DNA of 64,000 nucleotides from Streptomyces sp. CG1 (GTDB lineage Bacteria; Actinomycetota; Actinomycetes; Streptomycetales; Streptomycetaceae): NCBI RefSeq assembly GCF_041080625.1, contig NZ_CP163518.1, positions 10,781,501 to 10,845,500 of the forward strand, read 5' to 3'. Shown piece by piece: positions 58,411 to 64,000 of this stretch (position 1 is its first letter; each line of letters starts with the position of its first letter). The notes under the pieces were generated by a model. It saw only the letters and a program-made list of their open reading frames with translations, ran no database searches and was not told where the DNA came from. The position numbers and the translations under genes were made by a program.

Positions 58411-59328
58411 TCACCGGGAGGTCACGTGGGCGGAGCGCCACAAACTCATCCCTCCCCGGACCATCGGTCCTGTCGGCGGAACGGCCACTCGACGCAGCAG
58501 GGACGGCCCCGCTTCCAACACGGCCGCGCACAAGGGGCGGATGTACTCGTCCAGGGCCGAGCAGAACGGATACAGCCATGGATGAGCGCGTGCCATCTCC
58601 AGCACGGCCGGCATGCGGCCGGTGATGCGCGCTACTTCGAAGGCGACCAGGTCGGCCGTGGCCGACGTCCAGCGTCCGGCCTCCAGATCCTCCCTGCGGA
58701 CACCGAACCGGGCGAGATCCTCAAGCGGCAGATACAGCCGGCCCTCCCTCGCATCTTCGGACACATCGGCCAGGCAATCCACCAGCTGAGCCATGTACCC
58801 GTATTCCCGGATGATGCGTTCGCCGCTCTCGCCGTACTCCCCTCGCATGGACAGCGTCCACAGCATCGCTGCGCCGGCACTGCCGGAGGCATAAACCTGC
58901 CAGTCGGCATAGGTGGGGAACTCGCGAAAATCAAGATCGCTGCGCGCGGCCGCGAAGGCCTGATCCATCAGCGCTCGCGTCGGCTTTACAGGAGCGACGC
59001 GGTGCGCGTGCGCCGCCGCGTGCAGAATGGGCTCGGCACTGGAACCGGAGTCCAGCGCGGCATACCAGGCGTCGACCCACTCTTCGAAACGCTCAAGACG
59101 CTGCTCGTGGGGCCCTTCGTCCGCCCGGGCGTCAGCCTCCAAGATCACCATTGCCGCGGCTGCAGTCAAGGGACGCGCGCGTGAGGGTACTGACAGAATC
59201 CCCAGCCAGGTAACGCCGGCACGATCGCTCAGAGCCCTGCGGCATGCGACGGTGTAAGCCGCCCTCAACACCGGATCAAAGACCCCGGCCACGTCCAACC
59301 ACCGTCGTACCAGCACCAAACCCCCCAC
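58411..59328 (-). CDS. Squalene/phytoene synthase-family protein
   Basis: The product is 305 aa with the all-helical trans-isoprenyl head-to-head fold. The first Asp motif is D66-ARA-D70 (VILEADARADEGPHEQRLER), then YADWQVYASGSAGAAMLWTL, and the second is D188-VSE-D192 in QLVDCLADVSEDAREGRLYL P. Both metal sites are therefore plausible. Similarity to standard phytoene synthases is moderate, and no desaturase, cyclase or hopene genes are near, so the product may be a non-carotenoid terpene. The start GTG at 59328 may be a few codons early. It is first in the operon, 37 bp before the prenyl synthase. Confidence 0.82.
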   Translation of the reverse strand: MGGLVLVRRWLDVAGVFDPVLRAAYTVACRRALSDRAGVTWLGILSVPSRARPLTAAAAMVILEADARADEGPHEQRLERFEEWVDAWYAALDSGSSAEPILHAAAHAHRVAPVKPTRALMDQAFAAARSDLDFREFPTYADWQVYASGSAGAAMLWTLSMRGEYGESGERIIREYGYMAQLVDCLADVSEDAREGRLYLPLEDLARFGVRREDLEAGRWTSATADLVAFEVARITGRMPAVLEMARAHPWLYPFCSALDEYIRPLCAAVLEAGPSLLRRVAVPPTGPMVRGGMSLWRSAHVTSR

Positions 59329-59572
59329 TCAATGCCTCGGACCGACAGGACGCTCCCATGCCCGCTGGGTGATACGAGCCGGGTAGGGATCCGGTTGACT
59401 CGATCGAGTGAACCGACCAAGCTTCAGCTTGATCACCAAGGGTCAGCGCTGACGCCATGCAGCGTAGGTCTCTTGGTTTTGATCCAGTGACGCAAAGCTG
59501 AGCACGCACCTGGCCAGACGGGCCAACTACAGGGCTCGCACAGCCGATGTGACTGATTCCCAATCGTCCTTG
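59329..59572. promoter_or_regulatory. Promoter region of the isoprenoid operon and IS110 border
   Basis: It holds the 22-bp palindrome at 59393-59414 and a less GC-rich stretch to about 59480. IS110 elements lack terminal repeats, so the exact IS border before 59573 cannot be placed. No gene was seen. Confidence 0.4.
59393..59414. promoter_or_regulatory. 22-bp palindrome, probable operator of the isoprenoid operon
   Basis: GGTTGACTCGATCGAGTGAA CC is self-complementary except for one symmetric pair. It lies 65 bp upstream of the first gene of the operon. The TTGACT inside it could also be a -35 hexamer on the plus strand. No regulator gene is adjacent. Confidence 0.5.
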
Positions 59573-60766
59573 TCAAGCTGGCTGGGGCGGCTCGGGGGTC
59601 CAGTGCCGTTGATCCCGGATGAGAGCCCATAGGACGTCGAGCCGACGGCGAGCGAGTGCGAGGATCGCCTGCTTGTGGCTCTTGCCCTCGTTCCTCTTGC
59701 GGTCGTAGAACGTCTTCGACGTAGGGCAGAAGCGCGCGGCGCTCTGGGCCGAGAGGTAGAAGACGCGCAGGAGCCGGCGGTGGTAGCGATGTGGTCTGCG
59801 CATGTTTCCGCTGATCCGGCCTGAGTCCCGTGGGACCGGCGCGAGTCCGGCCACTCCGGCAAGCCGTCCCGTGCTGCCGAAGGCGTCCATGTCCCCTCCG
59901 GTGCAGGCAATGAACTCTGCCCCTAGCAACGGACCCATTCCAGGCATGCTGACGATCACTTCCGCGTCGCGATGCTCACGGAAGCGGGCCGCGATCTGCA
60001 GGTCGATGCCAGCGATCTCCTCGTCCAGCGCGAGCACTGCCTTGGCCAGGGTGCAGACCACGGCTGCGGCCGTGGCCTCCCCGGCGACAGCGGTGTGCTG
60101 GGCCTGCGCCGCGGCCGCCGCAGCGTCCGCCAGGGCCTGGGCGCCGCGGACCCTGCGATTCTTCAACCAACTCGCCAGCCGGTTCGCACCGATCCGGCGC
60201 AGGGCTGCTGGCGTCTGATAGCCGGTCAGCAGAGTGAGGGCGCCTTTGCACGCGGCGTAGTCGAACGCCCGCTCCAGAGCGGGGAAGTACTCCAGCAGCT
60301 GAGCCCGCAGGCGATTGATGGCCCGCGTGCGGTCGGCCGCCAGGTCATAGCGGCGAGCGGTGAGGATCTTCAGGTCCACCGCGATCTCGTCCCAGTCCTG
60401 CAGGGGCTGCAGGTCCCGGCGCATCCGTGCCTGGTCGGCGATGACGTAAGCGTCCTTGGCATCGGTCTTGCCGTCCCCTCGGTAGCTGTGGGAGGCATGG
60501 TGAACGGTGCGGCCAGGGATGTAGAGAAGACGTTGACCGTGACTGGTGAGCAAAGCGATCAGCAGGGCGGCTCCGCCCGCGTTCAGATCGACTGCCCAGG
60601 TCACCGGATTGTCCTCGGCCAGTGCAAGGACGTCGCCTATCAGCTCCAGCAGCTCAGCCTCGTTGTTCGGTACTCGGCGCGAGAGCACCTTCGTCCCGTC
60701 CTTATCGATCACCGTGCAGTGGTGCGCGGCCTTGCCGGCATCCGTCCCCGCCCAGAGCTCGGGCAC
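59573..60766 (-). CDS. IS110-family transposase
   Basis: The product is 397 aa and intact. The N-terminal RuvC-like DEDD domain starts LWAGTDAGKAAHHCTVIDKD G (first Asp), with RGDGKTDAKDAYVIADQARM RRDL carrying the later acidic residues. The C-terminal transposase-20 domain reads IVSMPGMGPLLGAEFIACTG GDMDAFGSTGRLAGVAGLAP VPRDSGRISGN, with the catalytic Ser. IS110 enzymes use a structured non-coding RNA from the element end to choose target and donor DNA. Such an RNA would lie in 59450-59572 or 60767-60960, but I could not define it. A decayed relative lies at 28014-28300. Confidence 0.9.
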   Translation of the reverse strand: MPELWAGTDAGKAAHHCTVIDKDGTKVLSRRVPNNEAELLELIGDVLALAEDNPVTWAVDLNAGGAALLIALLTSHGQRLLYIPGRTVHHASHSYRGDGKTDAKDAYVIADQARMRRDLQPLQDWDEIAVDLKILTARRYDLAADRTRAINRLRAQLLEYFPALERAFDYAACKGALTLLTGYQTPAALRRIGANRLASWLKNRRVRGAQALADAAAAAAQAQHTAVAGEATAAAVVCTLAKAVLALDEEIAGIDLQIAARFREHRDAEVIVSMPGMGPLLGAEFIACTGGDMDAFGSTGRLAGVAGLAPVPRDSGRISGNMRRPHRYHRRLLRVFYLSAQSAARFCPTSKTFYDRKRNEGKSHKQAILALARRRLDVLWALIRDQRHWTPEPPQPA

Positions 60767-61121
60767 CCGAGCCTCCCTCGCCGATCGGTTGACTGGTCCC
60801 TGCAGACGACCACGCCGACGTGTCCTTACGAAGCGATCTCTGTTCGCTCATCCCAATGAGTGGCCGTGTCGTCGCGGGGCACTGGGCGGCCTATCAGTCA
60901 AAGCCACACGTACGGCATGAGCGCTTTCAGCCACACCCAGGCCCCTGGGTGTGCCGATCGTACGAAGAACCGGAATCAACCCGCCAACAAGGTAAGGAGC
61001 GTTTCCGTTGGCCAGTGAGCGTTGCGCTTGGCCAGTTGAGCGTGTCGGCTTGTGTGCCAGGGTGGCGGTAGAGAACTCGCGGGTGCGTACACGCATCCGG
61101 ACCTGAGAACGTTGGGGAGTC
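60767..61121. other. Non-coding region between IS110 and the GDSL gene
   Basis: The left part should be the IS110 end and possible bridge RNA. The right part contains two direct copies of TTGGCCAGT(T)GAGCGT (about 61008 and 61028), then GTTGGGGAGTC before the GTG at 61122. No other gene was seen. Confidence 0.45.
61028..61044. repeat. 17-bp inverted repeat bracketing the GDSL gene (partner 62341-62357)
   Basis: TTGGCCAGTTGAGCGTG at 61028-61044 occurs as its exact complement at 62341-62357, and a slightly shorter direct copy starts at about 61008. Copies on both sides of one gene suggest operators for a GntR-like regulator or ends of a small mobile unit. Confidence 0.6.
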
Positions 61122-62273
61122 GTGACGGTGGCGATGCGGGCATTTCCGCTGGTGGGCGGGCCGGTGGAGTTACGGGGTGCGCTGGACTTGGAGAGGACGC
61201 AGGCGGGGGTGATGCCTCGCCGGTTGCCCGCGTGGACCAAGGAGCAGTACCAGGACCCGTCGGTCTACGGGGTGACGGTGATGCCTTCGGGGGTACGGCT
61301 GGTGTTCCGTACCGATGCGCGTGAGCTTGAGTTCGAAATACTCACCTCCACAGGGCAGCTCGACACCGACCCCCGACCTCGCCCGACCGGGATGCTGGAA
61401 CTGCTGGTGGACGGTGCCCCCGCCGGGCGCCGGCAAGCACCGATGGGCAATGTGGTGCGGATGGCGGGCCCCGGGACCGCGCAGCGACTGGTCCCGGGGG
61501 AGCCGGGGACCGTGCGGTTCGCCGGGCTGCCGATGGGCATGAAGAACGTCGAGCTGTGGCTGCCCCAGCAGACCCCCACGGAACTGGTGGCACTGCGTGC
61601 TGACGGCGAGGTGCTGGCACCGTTGCCGGACGGTCGGCGCCGCTGGGTGCACCACGGCAGTTCCATCAGCCACTGCCTCGAAGCCGACGGCCCGACCGGT
61701 ACCTGGCCGGTGGTGGCGGCTTCGCTCGGGGGAGTGGAGGTGATCAACCTCAGCCAGGCTGGCAACGCCATGCTGGACCCCTATGTCGCCCGGACGATCC
61801 GCGACATGCCCGCCGACCTGATCAGCCTCAAGGTGGGCGTCAACATCGTGGGCCTGGCCACCTTCCGGCTGCGGACGTTCGGCCCGGCGGTGCACGGATT
61901 CCTGGACACGATTCGGGACGGCCACCCGGACACTCCGCTGCTGCTGATGTCCCCGGTGAGTTGTCCGGCACTTGAAGAGACTCCCGGCCCGACCGCGATG
62001 GGCCCTGACGGGAAGATCACAGCCCTGGGCGACCCGGCCGATGTGGCCCGTGGGGCGTTGTCGCTGACGGTGGTCCGTGACGAACTGGCCCGAATCGTGG
62101 CGGCCCGGCGCGCACGCGATCCCCACCTGCACTATCTCGACGGACGCGAACTGCTCGGCCCGCACGAGGTGGATGACCTTGCCGACGGCCTGCACCCCAC
62201 CGCCGCCGCTTACCGCCGGATGGGCAAACGCTTCGCCGCGCACGCCTTCGCCGACGACGGCCCGTTCCACTGA
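61122..62273 (+). CDS. SGNH/GDSL hydrolase with N-terminal beta-sandwich (SsfX3-like)
   Basis: The product is 383 aa from a GTG after GGGGAG. About 170 N-terminal residues (VMPSGVRLVFRTDARELEFE and GPGTAQRLVPGEPGTVRFAG) look like a beta-sandwich. The SGNH domain has block I VHHGSSISHC (nucleophile Ser), block III VGVNIVG and block V DGLHPTAAAYRRMG (Asp/His). This two-domain layout is that of SsfX3-type acyl transferases and esterases. It acts on an unknown ester. There is no signal peptide. A good terminator follows and a 17-bp repeat brackets the gene. Confidence 0.82.
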   Translation: MTVAMRAFPLVGGPVELRGALDLERTQAGVMPRRLPAWTKEQYQDPSVYGVTVMPSGVRLVFRTDARELEFEILTSTGQLDTDPRPRPTGMLELLVDGAPAGRRQAPMGNVVRMAGPGTAQRLVPGEPGTVRFAGLPMGMKNVELWLPQQTPTELVALRADGEVLAPLPDGRRRWVHHGSSISHCLEADGPTGTWPVVAASLGGVEVINLSQAGNAMLDPYVARTIRDMPADLISLKVGVNIVGLATFRLRTFGPAVHGFLDTIRDGHPDTPLLLMSPVSCPALEETPGPTAMGPDGKITALGDPADVARGALSLTVVRDELARIVAARRARDPHLHYLDGRELLGPHEVDDLADGLHPTAAAYRRMGKRFAAHAFADDGPFH

Positions 62274-62280
62274 GTGACCG

Positions 62281-62311
62281 GGGCTCCGCACCTGCATCAG
62301 GTACGGAGCCC
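62281..62311 (+). terminator. Terminator of the GDSL gene
   Basis: GGGCTCCG (62281-62288) pairs with CGGAGCCC, with an inner CCTG/CAGG pair, eight bases after the stop codon. Confidence 0.65.
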
Positions 62312-62385
62312 GAGCGTACCGGCAGCCCCCTGTTCGCCCGCACGCTCAACTGGCCAACTAGAGTTGTCGAGGTGGCAGCGGGCGG

Positions 62386-62775
62386 TCAGGCGTCAGGGTC
62401 GACTTCGGGGTGCGTGAACCGCACGGGCTTGCCCAGCGACCGGGCGTAGGCGATTTCGGCTCGGGTGCTGTCTCCGATGTAGTCGCCGACTACGAGCACC
62501 TCATCAGCGAGCCGGATCTTCGCCTGGTGCAGACCGTCGAGTCGAACCTTCAGCGCCTCGGCCTCGACAGGATCGGACCCAAGTTCGTGCGGCGACTTCA
62601 TGTCAATGCCCGGTTTGACGACAATCTTTCCGGCTTTGGTCTCCCGCAGATCGGCCTCGTTCATCTCGGTCATGAAGCGGGTGGAGCCGCAGATCACGAC
62701 GATATGCGGGAGGCTCAACAGCTTCTTCGCGTCGGCGAGCTTCTCCTCGGGGGTGAGCATTTGCGGGTATGACAC
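62386..62775 (-). CDS. Nucleoside 2-deoxyribosyltransferase-like (DUF4406-type) protein
   Basis: The product is 129 aa from a GTG at 62775 with CAGGAGGAAGCA upstream, stronger than the site of the inner ATG at 62760 or the longer frame to 62868. HIVVICGSTRFMTEMNEADL starts a flavodoxin-like fold with the GSTRF phosphate loop, and VLVVGDYIGDSTRAEIAYAR SLGKPVRF is the C-terminal signature with Glu-Ile-Ala-Tyr. Proteins of this kind are frequent in actinophages and integrative elements and may cleave or transfer nucleotide bases. It lies back to back with an integrase fragment. Confidence 0.75.
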   Translation of the reverse strand: MSYPQMLTPEEKLADAKKLLSLPHIVVICGSTRFMTEMNEADLRETKAGKIVVKPGIDMKSPHELGSDPVEAEALKVRLDGLHQAKIRLADEVLVVGDYIGDSTRAEIAYARSLGKPVRFTHPEVDPDA

Positions 62776-62826
62776 TGCTTCCTCCTGGTGGTGCGGCCCA
62801 AGGGGTGCCTGCGGAGACGAGAACGA

Positions 62827-63787
62827 GGGTGTCCAAGATCGAAAGGGCGTCCACGACCAGGACGGCAACCACTACTCCGCCGGGCAGGTGCGGGAGGTCC
62901 CGTGGGTCGCCATTCCGCCGGTGGTTACCGTGATCCGTGTGCTGGAGCGCCTCGCCCCTGACGGGCTCCTCTTCGACGCATCCGTCCGCGCGATTCCCCG
63001 CGGTCGCGTCTCCACGGGCCGGGTCGTCGGCTTCGAGGCGATGCGCAACCGGATCGAGGACTTCATCGCGTGGGCCTCCGGCCTCGCGGTGCGCCTGGAC
63101 CGCCCCCATGAAGTCATCCCCGGCGATCCGTTCGGAGCGCTCGGCGTGGCGCGCTTCCGCCGGTCGCTGGCCTGGCACATCGCCCGTCGGCCGGGCGGGC
63201 TGGTGGCCCTGGCCATCCAGTACGGGCACATGCGCACCGCGATGAGCGCCGGCTACGCCGCCCGCGGCCGCGGCGGCATTCACGAGCTGCTCGACATCGA
63301 AACCGCCCGGGCCACCGCCGACACCCTCACCACCCTCCACGACGACCTCGCCACCGGAACCGGGATCTCAGGGCCGGCCGCCCGGCGCGCGATCCACGCC
63401 GCCGCCCAGGCCCCCACCTTCGTCGGCTCCATCCGCACCCGCCGCCAGGCCCGGGACATCCTGGGCAACCCGGCCCTGACCATCTACGACAACCCGCACT
63501 CATTCCTGATGTGCGTCTATAGCCGCGACCGCGCCCTGTGCTACCGGCTCGATGTCACCGATGCCCCGAGCTTGGACCGCTGCCAGCCGTCCTGTGCGAA
63601 CATCGCGCGCACCGACCGCCACGCCGACGAACTCGTCGAGCACGCACAGGCGTTGGAGAAGCAGGCCGCCTCGGAGGCGGTGCCCGGCCCGCTCGCCGAC
63701 CGGCTCACCCGACGCGCCGGGCACCTCCGCAACCTGGCCGACCGCCACAACCACGACCGCATCCACCTCCAGGAGCCGACGTCATGA
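62827..63787 (+). pseudogene. Tyrosine integrase, C-terminal fragment
   Basis: The readable similarity begins GVQDRKGVHDQDGNHYSAGQ VREVPWVAIPPVVTVIRVLE R and continues with FRRSLAWHIARRPGGLVALA IQYGHMRTAMSAGYAARG, carrying HxxR, GH and the Tyr expected for tyrosine recombinase boxes. A long C-terminal part follows, ending DRHNHDRIHLQEPTS. Box I with the first catalytic Arg and all N-terminal DNA-binding domains are missing. Upstream sequence belongs to the opposite-strand gene. It is the tail of a large integrase of the type found in streptomycete integrative elements and phage-like islands. Confidence 0.65.
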
Positions 63788-64000
63788 GCCCCCGCCCCGG
63801 ACGAGCGGGACCGCATCCGTGCCGCGATGGACCGCATCCTGGGCGGCACGACCGAGCGGTCCAACGGCAGGCTGACGATCGTCGCTCTCGCCGCCGAAGC
63901 GGGTGTCCCTCGCAACGCACTCACCCAGCGGCACACCGACCTGAAGAACGACTTCTACGATAAGGTCCGCGCCCGCGGCGCCACCCCCGACAGCGAACAG
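63784..64000 (+). pseudogene. Integrase-accessory gene, apparent frameshift, runs off the right edge
   Basis: An ATG at 63784 overlaps the integrase stop (ATGA), as in integrase/DUF6262-like pairs. After five codons (MSPRP) the expected sequence continues one base out of frame as DERDRIRAAMDRILGGTTER SNGRLTIVALAAEAGVPRNA LTQRHTDLKNDFYDKV. The slip lies in a C-rich run near 63790-63800 and could be a real deletion or a sequencing error. The ATG at 63827 is an alternative start in the good frame. The frame is still open at 64000. Confidence 0.55.

Noticed and set aside
1..64000. CRISPR arrays, rRNA or tRNA genes, replication origin
   Set aside because: No regularly spaced repeats, no tRNA-like cloverleaf ends and no DnaA-box clusters were noticed on reading; a tRNAscan or CRISPR finder run was not possible.

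Overview
The window looks like accessory DNA from a Streptomyces (or very close relative). It is GC-rich with strong third-position GC bias, uses GTG and TTG starts, has in-frame TTA (bldA-type) codons in secondary-metabolism genes, and encodes typical actinomycete families: XRE regulators with MmyB-like ligand domains, SpoIIE-type phosphatases, MbtH, Co-type nitrile hydratase, and a short HVDL/CC leader peptide ahead of sulfur genes. No housekeeping block, rRNA or tRNA was seen. The density of broken insertion sequences and decapitated genes suggests a chromosome arm or genomic island.

Layout. (1) 1-2.9 kb: a PLP dehydratase and a 2OG-Fe(II) oxygenase, translationally coupled, with a divergent TetR regulator, then a small secreted protein. 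(2) 3.0-7.4 kb: debris, namely a frameshifted kinase-like gene cut by an IS256 remnant that itself carries a nested ISAzo13-type element, followed by gene stubs. (3) 7.5-18.7 kb: small catabolic and redox genes (isochorismatase-like hydrolase, VOC protein, ABM monooxygenase, NmrA-type reductase, cobalt nitrile hydratase operon, MBL-fold hydrolase, beta-carbonic anhydrase, epimerase) and an XRE regulator/MFS pair separated by a large inverted repeat. (4) 18.7-28.7 kb: an intact IS with 28-bp terminal repeats that beheads a PP2C phosphatase, an AfsR-type fragment, an amino-acid permease, a predicted aerolysin-like/beta-propeller protein with a charged partner gene, and IS1380 and IS110 remnants.

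(5) 28.8-41.8 kb: a biosynthetic gene cluster. One arm (minus strand) encodes a type II thioesterase, LuxR regulator, MbtH-like protein, P450 and A-PCP didomain. The other arm (plus strand) encodes a second A-PCP didomain, a cobalamin-binding radical SAM enzyme, an acyl-CoA-dehydrogenase-like flavoprotein, an ornithine-cyclodeaminase-like enzyme and a second type II thioesterase. A free-amino-acid-type 2OG dioxygenase sits at the left edge. There is no condensation, epimerization, reductase or embedded thioesterase domain anywhere in the window, so the logic seems to be activation and tailoring of carrier-bound branched-chain amino acids rather than peptide assembly. TTA codons in four of its genes predict bldA control. 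I consider this the most likely undescribed system here.

(6) 41.9-44.6 kb: IS debris including an IS256/peptide-deformylase chimera. (7) 44.6-50.3 kb: a sulfone/sulfonate scavenging operon (cysteine leader peptide, sfnG, DszC-like, FMN reductase, sfnB-like, truncated ssuD) next to a truncated LysR gene. (8) 50.3-53.3 kb: an ISL3 element with 66-bp perfect terminal repeats and no target duplication, joining half of ssuD to half of an MFS gene, which is followed by its MarR regulator. (9) 53.6-55.4 kb: a TPR protein with a recent internal 198-bp duplication. (10) 55.9-59.4 kb: a four-gene isoprenoid/ABC-exporter operon. (11) 59.5-64 kb: an IS110 element, a GDSL hydrolase bracketed by a 17-bp inverted repeat, a nucleoside-deoxyribosyltransferase-like protein, and the tail of a tyrosine integrase with an accessory gene running off the right edge. 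All family calls come from reading motifs by eye; no database search was run.
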